Source: a virus
Length of the DNA: 42,580 nt
IMG/VR virus record: IMGVR_UViG_3300027841_000055
Span: 1 to 42,580 of that record
Direction: 5' to 3' (one strand)
Under the pieces are notes generated by a model. The model was not told the origin of the DNA, made no database searches, and was given only the letters and a program-made list of their open reading frames with translations. The position numbers and the translations under genes were made by a program. Below, in pieces: positions 14,024 through 21,350 of the stretch (the first letter of the stretch is position 1; each line of letters starts with the position of its first letter).

Positions 14024-15933
14024 AAGCAGTTGAGGCCGCCCTTATGGCAAAAGCACGGGCGCTGGGGCCGAGACAAAAACAGCTTCGCCTCCCGCCTCCC
14101 CCGGCCGTGAAAATCCCGGTGGAATTGGAACGCCAATACTATAAAGATCTGCGAGCCGAGGTTGTGGCCCGCCTCGGCAGAATCACCGAGCGCATTCTCG
14201 TGCCCGCCCTCCCTTCCCTTCTCAGGGGAGCGCGGGAGGATCTGCCCACGGTTGACTCGGCGGACGCCCGGCGGCTTGACTCATACACTCGTGAGCTTGA
14301 TGTGCTTATGAATGGGATGAGGATTGCCTACGCCACGGAATTGACGCCCGATGAAATCGAAGCCCTTGCAAGAAAATATGCGATCAGGGGCGAGAATTGG
14401 AACAAAACCGATCTCGCAAAATCCCTGCAGCGCGTCCTCGGGATCAACCCGCTTGTCGCCGAGCCTTATTTGCCGGCAGTCATGCGCCAGTTTATTGACG
14501 AGAACACTAACCTCATTCGCTCAATTGGTTCGGAATTCTTTGGAAAGATCCAGCAAGACACCTATAAATATATTCAAGAAGGCGTTTACAACAAGGAATA
14601 CGCGAAGCAAATTAGCGCGGAATTCTCTGAGGAATTCAAGCGCCAATATGAGCGGGGCATTCTGAAGCGCCGGGTGACAAATGCCGACGCAAGGGCTCGC
14701 CTCATAGCTCGGGATCAGATCTCAAAATACAACGGACAGTTGAACCAAACGCGGCAAACTGCACTCGGGATCACAAAATACCGTTGGGTGACCGTTGGGG
14801 ATGATCGCGTCCGAGAATCACACCGCTCAAAAAACGGCAAGATCTACTCATGGAACGATCCACCCGCCGATACGGGGCATCCGGGGGATGACTACCAATG
14901 TTTTCCGGCTGACACTTCAGTTGACCTTTGTTTTGATGCAATGAAAGGTTTCCGCCGTTGGTATGACGGAAAATTGGCCTTTATCGTCACGGATTCTGGT
15001 GAATCGGTCAGATGCACACCTAATCACCCATTTCTCACCAACCGAGGATGGATTGCCGCAAAGGATCTCAAGGAAGGAGACTATCTCTTCAAGATTTCCC
15101 AAAAAACACTCGTCCCGTTGGAAGTCAATATTTACAAATGCAAAACCACGATTGACCACAAATTCAGACTTCTTGAAAAATTTGGGATTGGTCAAACGGC
15201 TAGCGGCACGCTTAGAGACTTCCACGGCGATGGAACCGAAAACGAGATCGATGTTGTATCGGCCCAACGCAACCTGGTGGGAGGAATGAATTCCCTTCAA
15301 AGCCAGGGCCGCCATCAATTCGGATTCTCCGAACCCGACTCTCCGGGAGCGGCTCGCAGCAATCTTTTCAACGGTCTCATTGCTCTTCTTTTTCCCTTTG
15401 CTCGCCTTGTGTGCCTTATCAGTCAAGCTCATTCTTTCTTCCTTGGAAAGCCGAGCCATCCTGATAAAACCCGCCTCGCTTATGTCCCTAATAGTGACTC
15501 CATTACGCCGCAAAATTCTTCTAATCGGAGTCCTAGAAACCCCTACCTCGATACTGATCGCCAATTCGCTGACGCCAGCCTGATACATCGAAACGATCTT
15601 GGCCTGGTCGAGTTTGAGGGGGGAGCAATCCCTTCGGAATTTATTGATCCCAGGATTGATCCCGAATTCTCTCAGTTTCTCGCTCAGATTGCTGTAACAG
15701 ACTCCCAACTTCTCGGCGACTTCCTTCAGAGTAAGCCCTTCGGATATGAGCTTTGCCGCATATCTGAGGTTAGTTTCCGTGAATTTTCCGGCCATGTTTA
15801 CAACCTCGAAACGAAAAAAGGATGGTTCATTGCCCAGGACTTTATCACGAAAAACTGTCGCTGTACATCCGTTGCCGTTTTCGACGAGGGAGTGACAGAA
15901 AACCCGACACTATTGGGCTTATTGAATTCGTGA
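14020..15933 (+). CDS. MuF/SPP1 gp7-like head morphogenesis protein interrupted by an intein
   Basis: Minor head protein made after the portal. The 637-codon precursor should splice to about 318 residues, the usual size for this family. ATG 14020 is preferred over 13987 because it forms an ATGA with the portal stop and follows AGGGAG. The N-extein ends in the family motif region: WVTVGDDRVRESHRSKNGKI, then HPGDDYQ. The C-extein resumes with CRCTSVAVFDEG, so the joined motif reads DDYQ-CRC as in uninterrupted homologues. The intein takes residues 294-612 of this numbering. Splicing must work for the phage to make a normal head protein. Confidence 0.9.
   Translation: MKAVEAALMAKARALGPRQKQLRLPPPPAVKIPVELERQYYKDLRAEVVARLGRITERILVPALPSLLRGAREDLPTVDSADARRLDSYTRELDVLMNGMRIAYATELTPDEIEALARKYAIRGENWNKTDLAKSLQRVLGINPLVAEPYLPAVMRQFIDENTNLIRSIGSEFFGKIQQDTYKYIQEGVYNKEYAKQISAEFSEEFKRQYERGILKRRVTNADARARLIARDQISKYNGQLNQTRQTALGITKYRWVTVGDDRVRESHRSKNGKIYSWNDPPADTGHPGDDYQCFPADTSVDLCFDAMKGFRRWYDGKLAFIVTDSGESVRCTPNHPFLTNRGWIAAKDLKEGDYLFKISQKTLVPLEVNIYKCKTTIDHKFRLLEKFGIGQTASGTLRDFHGDGTENEIDVVSAQRNLVGGMNSLQSQGRHQFGFSEPDSPGAARSNLFNGLIALLFPFARLVCLISQAHSFFLGKPSHPDKTRLAYVPNSDSITPQNSSNRSPRNPYLDTDRQFADASLIHRNDLGLVEFEGGAIPSEFIDPRIDPEFSQFLAQIAVTDSQLLGDFLQSKPFGYELCRISEVSFREFSGHVYNLETKKGWFIAQDFITKNCRCTSVAVFDEGVTENPTLLGLLNS
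14899..15855 (+). mobile_element. Intein (Hint domain), 319 aa, in the MuF-like gene
   Basis: Splicing domain blocks are visible. Block A is CFPADTSVDL with Cys1 (codon 14899-14901). Block B is CTPNHPFLT with the TxxH (about 15013-15039), followed by GWIAAKDLKEGDYLF. Blocks F/G are GHVYNLETKKGWFIAQDF and ITKN with the terminal Asn at 15853-15855. The +1 extein residue is Cys (15856-15858). The residue before the terminal Asn is Lys, not the usual His. About 220 residues between blocks B and F show no LAGLIDADG or HNH motif. The endonuclease function instead appears on the opposite strand (14917-15795). Insertion at the invariant CRC of a structural gene is typical of inteins. Confidence 0.93.
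14917..15795 (-). CDS. Putative homing endonuclease encoded antisense inside the intein
   Basis: A 292-residue protein on the strand opposite the intein, occupying 879 of its 957 bp. ATG 15795 has GAGG (15804-15807) 8 nt upstream, placed in the codons for intein block F. Residues 8-45 (LTLKEVAEKLGVCYSNLSEK) and 62-105 (ELAISIEVGVSRTPIRRIL) are two helix-turn-helix units. Residues 128-152 are a basic linker. The nuclease part has GESE (Glu157), HQVALGRYNIDLVFG (Gln174, Asp183) and IAVEVSK (Glu192), resembling Vsr/EDxHD-like homing endonucleases. HTH repeats plus this nuclease is a known homing endonuclease layout. It would cut intein-less alleles and so spread the intein. Long antisense frames do occur by chance in this genome, but none of the others has these domains and a ribosome site. 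Confidence 0.8.
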   Translation of the reverse strand: MAGKFTETNLRYAAKLISEGLTLKEVAEKLGVCYSNLSEKLREFGINPGINKFRRDCSPLKLDQAKIVSMYQAGVSELAISIEVGVSRTPIRRILRRNGVTIRDISEAGFIRMARLSKEERMSLTDKAHKASKGKKKSNETVEKIAASRSRRVGFGESELMAALALKGIHSSHQVALGRYNIDLVFGSIAVEVSKRAASRLTNPKFFKKSEFVVNRGFAFVNIDFQRDECFLGNLEEIVSFLEILCGNPSSVGEKWVIRCASDRFTRIRDDKGQFSVIPTAETFHCIKTKVN

Positions 15934-15960
15934 TAGGGTTGCCCTAGAATTAGTCTAGGG
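15934..15960 (+). promoter_or_regulatory. Two mutually exclusive hairpins over the protease-scaffold RBS
   Basis: TAGGG (15934-15938), CCCTA (15942-15946) and TAGGG (15956-15960) form either TAGGG-TTG-CCCTA or CCCTAG-7 nt-CTAGGG. The second hairpin includes the AGGG used as Shine-Dalgarno for ATG 15969; the first frees it. The stop codon of the intein-containing gene ends at 15933, so terminating ribosomes would disturb the first arm. This fits translational coupling or a small switch. Confidence 0.5.
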
Positions 15961-15968
15961 TGACAATC

Positions 15969-17114
15969 ATGCGAAGAATACGTTTTGACAACGGCGAAAT
16001 GGCGAGGCCAGAAAAGACCCTGCAAGGGTTTCTTCGGGCACCCTGTTTCGCAACGCGATCGGGTATTTTTATTTACAAAAATGATGACGGCAGCACGCGC
16101 CGGGAGCTTCGCCCTCCCGAGGAAGTGTTCTCCCCCGAAAGCCTGGCAACGCTCGCGGGCGTTCCCGTGACCGACGAACACCCGCCCGTTGCGGTGGACG
16201 CTTCCAATGCTCGGGAGTTTGCCCGAGGGTTCACAGGTGAAAGCGTCGAAGGCGAGAACAATTTCGTGAAAACCTCGGTGACAATCACCGATGCCGATTT
16301 GATTAAAGCGATAGAAAACCGCGAAAAGGTTGAAACCTCGTGTGGGTATTCCTGCGATCTTGATGAGTCGCCGGGCGAATGGAACGGCGAGCGGTATGAT
16401 GCAATACAAAAAAACATTCGATACAATCACCTTGCAGTTGTTTCGAGGGGCCGCGCTGGCCCGGCCGTTAGAATCCGTTTGGATGCCGGCGCTGCCGTGC
16501 AGACCGAGCAAAATCAGGAAGGGGTGTTTTGCATGACAAAGATCCGTGTTGATGGGATTGAATTGGAGGTGAGCGAGCCGGTTGCTTTGGCGCTCACTGC
16601 AAAATTCAAAAAGGACGAGGAAATGGGCACGGCTTCAGGTTCGAAAATGGCCGAGCTTCAAGCTGAAATTGACAACCTCAAGGGCATGCTCGCGTCAAAA
16701 GATATCGAAATGGACGCTTGCAAGAAGGATATTGAAGGCGTTAAAGCCGAAGCCGAAGCGAACAAAATGGACTCGGCAAAAATCCATTCACTCGTGATCG
16801 CCCGCGCCGACCTTTGCAAAAAAGCCGAGAAGTTTGTTGACACCGCAAAGGTGAAACTCGACGGCTTGACCGAGCGCGAAATCAAGGTCGAGACAATCAA
16901 GGCCAAGATGAATGACTTTGACGCAAAGGATCGCACGGACGCTTATATCGACGGACTGTTTGAAGGCATCGTTTCCGTGGCCCCCGCCGCGCGCAATGAT
17001 GCATTGGCAACCACCGTGGCAGCCGTGAAAACAGACGGGGCCGCCCCGACTGCAGCCGACGCCCGCAAGCGATCAATGGAAGCCGACAGAAACGCCTACA
17101 AAGCAACCAAGTAA
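15969..17114 (+). CDS. Prohead protease-scaffold fusion (DUF2213 type)
   Basis: A 381-residue protein that should process the prohead. The N-terminal 170 residues are DUF2213-like: TLAGVPVTDEHPP (His71), VETSCGYSCD (Ser124) and RYNHLAVVSRGRAGP (His154) are the probable protease residues. The C-terminal half is a scaffold-like coiled coil (MAELQAEIDNLKGMLASKD onward) ending in an Ala/Thr/Arg-rich tail. ATG 15969 is preferred over GTG 15960 because AGGGTG sits 6 nt upstream. Position between the minor head gene and the capsid genes is the usual one. Confidence 0.85.
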   Translation: MRRIRFDNGEMARPEKTLQGFLRAPCFATRSGIFIYKNDDGSTRRELRPPEEVFSPESLATLAGVPVTDEHPPVAVDASNAREFARGFTGESVEGENNFVKTSVTITDADLIKAIENREKVETSCGYSCDLDESPGEWNGERYDAIQKNIRYNHLAVVSRGRAGPAVRIRLDAGAAVQTEQNQEGVFCMTKIRVDGIELEVSEPVALALTAKFKKDEEMGTASGSKMAELQAEIDNLKGMLASKDIEMDACKKDIEGVKAEAEANKMDSAKIHSLVIARADLCKKAEKFVDTAKVKLDGLTEREIKVETIKAKMNDFDAKDRTDAYIDGLFEGIVSVAPAARNDALATTVAAVKTDGAAPTAADARKRSMEADRNAYKATK

Positions 17115-17158
17115 CACCTCACCCGGATGACCCTGGTGATTTTTAGAAGGGGATTTTT

Positions 17159-18178
17159 ATGCAGACCGGATACAGCCTGACTCAGGGAATTGCGGCCGAG
17201 GGTTCGCTCGGTGATCTGGACAAACCATATGTGCGCTCGCACGTCAACGGCACCAGCGTCAAAAAGCGCTATACCATTTCGGTTGACGCCGCCGCCGACG
17301 AGGAATTGACCCTCACCCTTACCAGCCCTGCCGGCGTGGTGACAACGGTTGCCTATAATGAAGGTGCCGTGGGCACCGTGACCACAAAGCGAAACGGCCT
17401 CATTGCCGCTGTCAATGCTTCGGTTGCTCGCCTTTATTGCCGCGCGTCCGTCAAGGATGCCGATGAGCTTTACATCGAAAGCCTCGTGGCCGGCCAGGAT
17501 TTCACGGTTGCCGAGGCCGAGGGGAACCTCACACTGACAAACGACACCGCCCTGGTTTCCAATTCCACCGTTGGCTTTGGCTTGGCCGTAGCTCAGGGGA
17601 CACAGGATAACGAGTGCCGCTTGCTCGCCGCCACAACCGACCGCGTGATCGGTGTGACCCTGTTCTCTCATGCCGACAATATCAACAACGGTGTGGCCGG
17701 ATATGCCGCACAATCCGCTGTGAATGTCCTTCGCCGTGGCACCGTTTGGGTTCGCCCCGAGACTTCCGTTGCCGCTGGCGATCCCGTGTTCGTTCGCGCC
17801 GTGGCCGCTGGTGCCGAGCGCGCTGGTGCATTCCGCAACGCCGTTGATAGCACCGATTGCATTGCTCTCGGCGCGTCGAAATTCCTCACTAGCGCTTCCG
17901 CTGGCGGGCTGGCGCTGGTCGAAATCAACCTTGCTCAGGCCCCCATGACGACCATTGCGCCCCTCGGTGCAACCGCTGCATTCACCCTCACCGCCCCCGT
18001 GGCCGTTGCGCTCAATGCCGCATTTTCGGATGTTGAGGTTGAGGCCGGATTCCTGGCGAAGGCTGATCAGGCTGCCGTGTCAACCCTCATGGGATTGATT
18101 GAGGGAAGAATGGACGGGGCCGAAGGAAAGATCGATGCAATTATTGCGGCCCTTCGCACGGCCGGACTGATGAACTGA
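17159..18178 (+). CDS. Head decoration / structural cement protein (DUF2190-like)
   Basis: A 339-residue virion protein. The opening MQTGYSLTQGIAAEGSLGD is typical of the gp24-like structural cement proteins that sit on capsid surfaces. The central part (GVTLFSHADNINNG..., VRPETSVAAGDPVFVR) is the DUF2190-like beta domain with the AGDPVFVR string. An Ig-like insertion occupies about residues 35-130, and the C-terminus is a short helix (DGAEGKIDAIIAALRTAGL). AGAAGGGG precedes the ATG. Confidence 0.82.
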   Translation: MQTGYSLTQGIAAEGSLGDLDKPYVRSHVNGTSVKKRYTISVDAAADEELTLTLTSPAGVVTTVAYNEGAVGTVTTKRNGLIAAVNASVARLYCRASVKDADELYIESLVAGQDFTVAEAEGNLTLTNDTALVSNSTVGFGLAVAQGTQDNECRLLAATTDRVIGVTLFSHADNINNGVAGYAAQSAVNVLRRGTVWVRPETSVAAGDPVFVRAVAAGAERAGAFRNAVDSTDCIALGASKFLTSASAGGLALVEINLAQAPMTTIAPLGATAAFTLTAPVAVALNAAFSDVEVEAGFLAKADQAAVSTLMGLIEGRMDGAEGKIDAIIAALRTAGLMN

Positions 18179-18179
18179 T

Positions 18180-18196
18180 ACCGGGGTTGTCCCGGT
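18180..18196 (+). other. Hairpin between cement and capsid genes
   Basis: ACCGGG-5 nt-CCCGGT is a perfect 6-bp stem directly after the cement stop codon. There is no long T-run (TGTCTTCTT follows), so it is at most a weak terminator or an RNA processing/stability element ahead of the capsid mRNA. Confidence 0.45.
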
Positions 18197-18224
18197 GTCT
18201 TCTTGTTTAGAAGGGAGCTTTTTT

Positions 18225-19145
18225 ATGCCTGGTCATTTGCATCTTGATGCCGCAGAAACCGCATTTTTCACCAGGGAGCTTGAGTCGATCAAGGCCAAAA
18301 CCTATGACGTCAAGTATCCAGAACTGAAGGCCCGCCGCCTTTTCCCCGTTTCTTTCGAGGCCGGCCCCGGTGCCGAATCCATTGTGTATCAGCAATATGA
18401 TCAAGTCGGAATGGCGAAGATCATTGCATCCTACGCCGATGATCTCCCCCGCGCCGATATTGTTGGCCGCGAGTTTACCGCCCGGATCAAGTCTCTGGGA
18501 TCGAGTTTCGGATACAACGTGCAAGAAATCCGCAACGCTCGCCAGGCCGGCAAGCCCCTGCAGGCTCGGAAGGCCAGCGCTGCAAAGCGAGCCATCATGC
18601 AGTTGGAAAACCGGATCGCATATTTCGGCGACAATGCTACTGGCCTAGTTGGGTTCCTCACGAATCCCAACGTGACCCGTACCACGGCAGCCGTTGGCGT
18701 GGGCGCTTCGACTACGTTTGCACTCAAGACACCCGACGAGATCCTGAGCGACCTCAACGCGGCCGCTAATTTCGTGGTGGAAAGCACCAACGGCGTGGAA
18801 ATTCCCGACACGCTTTTGCTGCCCCTTGAGCAATTCAACCACATCAATGACACCCCTCGGTCGGCTCAGTCGGACACCACAATTCTTCAGCACTTCCTCA
18901 AAAACAACCAGTACATCAAAACGGTGGAATGGGTGAATGAGCTTGACGCTGCCGGCACTGGCGGGGCCGATGTGATGATTGCTTATCGCCGCGATCCCGA
19001 TGCCCTCACTCTCGAAATTCCGCAGGATTTTGAGCAATTCCCCGAGGAAGCACGCGGGTTGGAATTCATTGTCGCATGCCACCAGCGTATCGGCGGCGTG
19101 TTGATTTATTATCCCATGAGCGTCAATATTGTCGAAGGCATCTAA
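18225..19145 (+). CDS. Major capsid protein (DUF2184 / encapsulin-like HK97 fold)
   Basis: A 306-residue major head protein. It matches DUF2184-type capsids: AFFTRELESIKAKTYDVKYP and LKARRLFPVSFEAGPGAESI near the N-terminus, RADIVGREFTARIKSLGSSF in the middle, and LEFIVACHQRIGGVLIYYP at the end. ATG 18225 has AAGGGAG 6-7 nt upstream; the in-frame start at 18195 lies within the leader. There is no obvious cleavable delta domain, in line with a separate scaffold. It is flanked by hairpins on both sides, fitting high expression. Confidence 0.9.
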   Translation: MPGHLHLDAAETAFFTRELESIKAKTYDVKYPELKARRLFPVSFEAGPGAESIVYQQYDQVGMAKIIASYADDLPRADIVGREFTARIKSLGSSFGYNVQEIRNARQAGKPLQARKASAAKRAIMQLENRIAYFGDNATGLVGFLTNPNVTRTTAAVGVGASTTFALKTPDEILSDLNAAANFVVESTNGVEIPDTLLLPLEQFNHINDTPRSAQSDTTILQHFLKNNQYIKTVEWVNELDAAGTGGADVMIAYRRDPDALTLEIPQDFEQFPEEARGLEFIVACHQRIGGVLIYYPMSVNIVEGI

Positions 19146-19152
19146 TTAAAAA

Positions 19153-19168
19153 GGGGGCACTCGCCCCC
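19153..19168 (+). terminator. GC-rich hairpin after the capsid gene
   Basis: GGGGGC-actc-GCCCCC is a perfect 6-bp stem 7 nt after the capsid stop. No T-run follows, so it is more likely a 3' stability element or a partial terminator that keeps capsid mRNA levels above downstream genes. Confidence 0.45.
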
Positions 19169-19199
19169 GTCCGTTCCTCCACAAAAAAGGATTTAAAAA

Positions 19200-19589
19200 A
19201 TGATCTACGTCGAGAATACCACAACCAGAGTCATGGGAATGGGAAACTGCCTCGTGCCGGGCGCAAAATTCCCGAAAGTCGTGCGGCTCATGCCTGGTGT
19301 CAATAAGGTTGAGCGGAAATATTGGGATGTGATGGCCAAGAATCCCATGATTCAAAAGCAGATCGAAGCGGGATATTTGAAGGTCGCCCTTGACGGGGAA
19401 GCGGCCGACAAGGTTGCCGAGGACGACAACCTTCTGTCCCTTCCTTCAAAGGAGGCGCTTAAATTGGTGAGCGGTACATATGACAGAAGTATTCTCACCG
19501 CGTGGCACAATTCAGAAACCCGGCCCGTTGTTATCAAGGCAATCGCTGCACAACTCAAAAGCACGGACGTGAAAGGCGATGAAAAATGA
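19200..19589 (+). CDS. Hypothetical head-region protein, 129 aa
   Basis: The family is not recognised with certainty. It lies between capsid and head-tail connector, where many related phages carry a small structural protein. It has a beta-rich N-terminus (MIYVENTTTRVMGMGN, FPKVVRLMPGVNKVERKYW) and a helical, acidic rest. This resembles proteins that carry an N-terminal decoration-like motif, but a role in the virion is only inferred. Its stop overlaps the next start. Confidence 0.75.
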   Translation: MIYVENTTTRVMGMGNCLVPGAKFPKVVRLMPGVNKVERKYWDVMAKNPMIQKQIEAGYLKVALDGEAADKVAEDDNLLSLPSKEALKLVSGTYDRSILTAWHNSETRPVVIKAIAAQLKSTDVKGDEK

Positions 19590-19930
19590 CAACGCCCGCA
19601 CAATTCAAAACGCGGTTCCCGGAATTCGCCACGGTCGCGGATGATCGCGTTCAGATGTTTTTGGATGACGCGGCGCTTTCGGTGAATGAAAGGGTGTGGA
19701 ACACTAAGTATGATCTCGGTGTTGCCTACCTCGCCGCGCACTTGCTTGCGAGCGCGAACCGTGGCAGCGCTGGCGCTTCCGGCCCGGTTACATCGGAAAA
19801 GGTCGGGGATTTGCAGCGCTCTTATGCAACCTCGGCGTCAACTGTTGACGCAACATATTCGACAACCGGATACGGAATTGAGTTCATTCGACTTCGGAAA
19901 TCAATATTCACTTCCCCCATTGTGACTTGA
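19586..19930 (+). CDS. Head-tail connector (DUF4054)
   Basis: A 114-residue neck protein. It begins with the family's hallmark FKTRFPEFATVADDRVQMFL, then DDAALSVNERVWNTKYDLG and YLAAHLLAS, followed by the GPVTSEKVGDLQRSYA region and a C-terminal GIEFIRLRKS. DUF4054 proteins form the ring under the portal (adaptor). It overlaps the upstream gene by 4 nt. Confidence 0.87.
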   Translation: MTTPAQFKTRFPEFATVADDRVQMFLDDAALSVNERVWNTKYDLGVAYLAAHLLASANRGSAGASGPVTSEKVGDLQRSYATSASTVDATYSTTGYGIEFIRLRKSIFTSPIVT

Positions 19931-19938
19931 GGTGAATG

Positions 19939-20463
19939 ATGGCGAAAACCTCAATTTCAGATCGGGATCTCGGGCTCAAAAAGATCTTGAGAGAAATGAA
20001 AAAGGTTGAGGCAAAGCCATCGGTCAAAATCGGTGTTCAGGGTTCCGACGCTACCGCGCGAAAGCGTTCCTCAACTCCCGTGGGAGAGGACACACTCCCG
20101 ATAACGGTTGTCGAGATCGCAACATTCCACGAGTATGGCCTTGGCAACAACCCTGAACGCTCTTTTCTTCGGGCCACGCTTGACAAAAATCGGTCCAAGT
20201 ATTTCGCAATTGCGAAGGAATTGAAAAAGGAAATATTCAAGGGAAACCTTGAAGCATATGTGGCACTCGGATTGCTCGGTGAGAAAATAAAAACCGATTG
20301 CGTCATGAGGATCACCGAAGGCATCCCGCCCCCGCTCACGCCCGAGCGCATTGAACAGAAGACAATCAACGGGAAGGCGGGGCAAGTCGCCCTTATCGAC
20401 ACCGGGCAATTGCGACAGTCGATCACTTGGGTGTTACAGGAACGCGAGGAAAAAGCATCATGA
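19939..20463 (+). CDS. Neck/tail completion protein, HK97 gp10-like (Mu gpG-like)
   Basis: A 174-residue protein of the HK97-gp10/virion morphogenesis group. KPSVKIGVQGSDA, ITVVEIATFHEYGLGNNPER with the typical EYG and RSFLRAT, and the end IDTGQLRQSITWVL. It helps join head and tail. The second of two adjacent ATGs is chosen because GAGG then has a 6-nt spacing. Confidence 0.83.
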   Translation: MAKTSISDRDLGLKKILREMKKVEAKPSVKIGVQGSDATARKRSSTPVGEDTLPITVVEIATFHEYGLGNNPERSFLRATLDKNRSKYFAIAKELKKEIFKGNLEAYVALGLLGEKIKTDCVMRITEGIPPPLTPERIEQKTINGKAGQVALIDTGQLRQSITWVLQEREEKAS

Positions 20464-20822
20464 GCATTGCAAACGCGGCCGCCCTTATCGCCAGTTTCTC
20501 CGAGCCAATCACGGTCACGCGATTGGCGACCGGGAGTTATTCAAGCGGGGTTTTTGTGGGAGGGGCCACGACAACCATCGCCACAACTGGCAGCGTGCAA
20601 CCGCTCAACGGACGGGAGCACGCGAACCTCCCCGAACTGCAGCGGTCAAGCGAAACGCTCAAAATCTACACGGTGACTGAGCTTCGCGCGGCCGACGAGG
20701 CAATCCGGCAGCCGGCCGATATGGTCACGCTTCGCGGGCGCACATATCAGGTGCATCGCGTTGAGCCGTGGGAATACGATCTTTCGTTTTTTAAATGCTA
20801 CCTCACGAGGGTTGAAACATGA
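20460..20822 (+). CDS. Putative neck (head-tail joining) protein, 120 aa
   Basis: ATGA overlap with the gp10-like gene and again with the next gene. The beta-rich sequence (EPITVTRLATGSYSSGVFVG, TIATTGSVQPLNGREHANLP, MVTLRGRTYQVHRVEPWEYD) resembles small head-closure or joining proteins found at this position in DUF3383-sheath phages. Function is from position and composition. Confidence 0.7.
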   Translation: MSIANAAALIASFSEPITVTRLATGSYSSGVFVGGATTTIATTGSVQPLNGREHANLPELQRSSETLKIYTVTELRAADEAIRQPADMVTLRGRTYQVHRVEPWEYDLSFFKCYLTRVET

Positions 20823-21349
20823 ATCTGAGCACACTTAGGGCGGCATGGTATGCATGGGCCGCTGCCAATTCTCAAGGGGCTCAGGTTGTGTGGGCAGATC
20901 AAGCGGCCCCTCATCCCGCCAGGCCGTTTGTCACCCTGAAACTCAACGGCCCATTTCGGGATATGGGCGCGGACGAGCTTCGCCACACCGCAACCGAGGG
21001 CGCTTTTGAATTGTGCGGGCACCGCCGCTTCGTTCTTTCAGTGCAAGTGCTAGGGACGGATGCCCCGAGCGCGCACGCGCTTGCCATTGCGCTCAATTCC
21101 TCCCTCGGCAAGCCCTCGGCACTCGCCACGCTTCGCCTTTCGGGGATCTCGGTTTCGGATGAGGGCGACATTCAAAACCTGACAACCTTTATGGCTACCC
21201 AATTCGAAGGGCGGTTCGCATTTGACGCTACCTTTTTGGCAACCGAATCCTTGAGTGATACGCTGGGATCAGTTCGAACGGTGCAAATAATGGGGATGAA
21301 CGACACGGCGTTGATTGGCGACCCGTTGCCGCCTCCCGAGGGGGATTGA
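20819..21349 (+). CDS. Tail terminator-like neck protein (LIC_12616/gp12-like)
   Basis: A 176-residue protein. The N-terminus (LSTLRAAWYAWAAANSQGAQ, VVWADQAAPHPARPFVTLKL) and the later FVLSVQVLGTDAPSAHALAI match the neck-terminator proteins in which a helix is followed by WxDQ...P..P++ strands. It caps the tail tube. Usual position before the sheath gene, here separated by one unusual gene. Confidence 0.75.
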   Translation: MNLSTLRAAWYAWAAANSQGAQVVWADQAAPHPARPFVTLKLNGPFRDMGADELRHTATEGAFELCGHRRFVLSVQVLGTDAPSAHALAIALNSSLGKPSALATLRLSGISVSDEGDIQNLTTFMATQFEGRFAFDATFLATESLSDTLGSVRTVQIMGMNDTALIGDPLPPPEGD

Positions 21350-21350
21350 A

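Noticed and set aside
17113-17158. Possible terminator between protease-scaffold and cement genes
   Set aside because: Only a weak CACC/GGTG pairing and a broken T-run. Not convincing.
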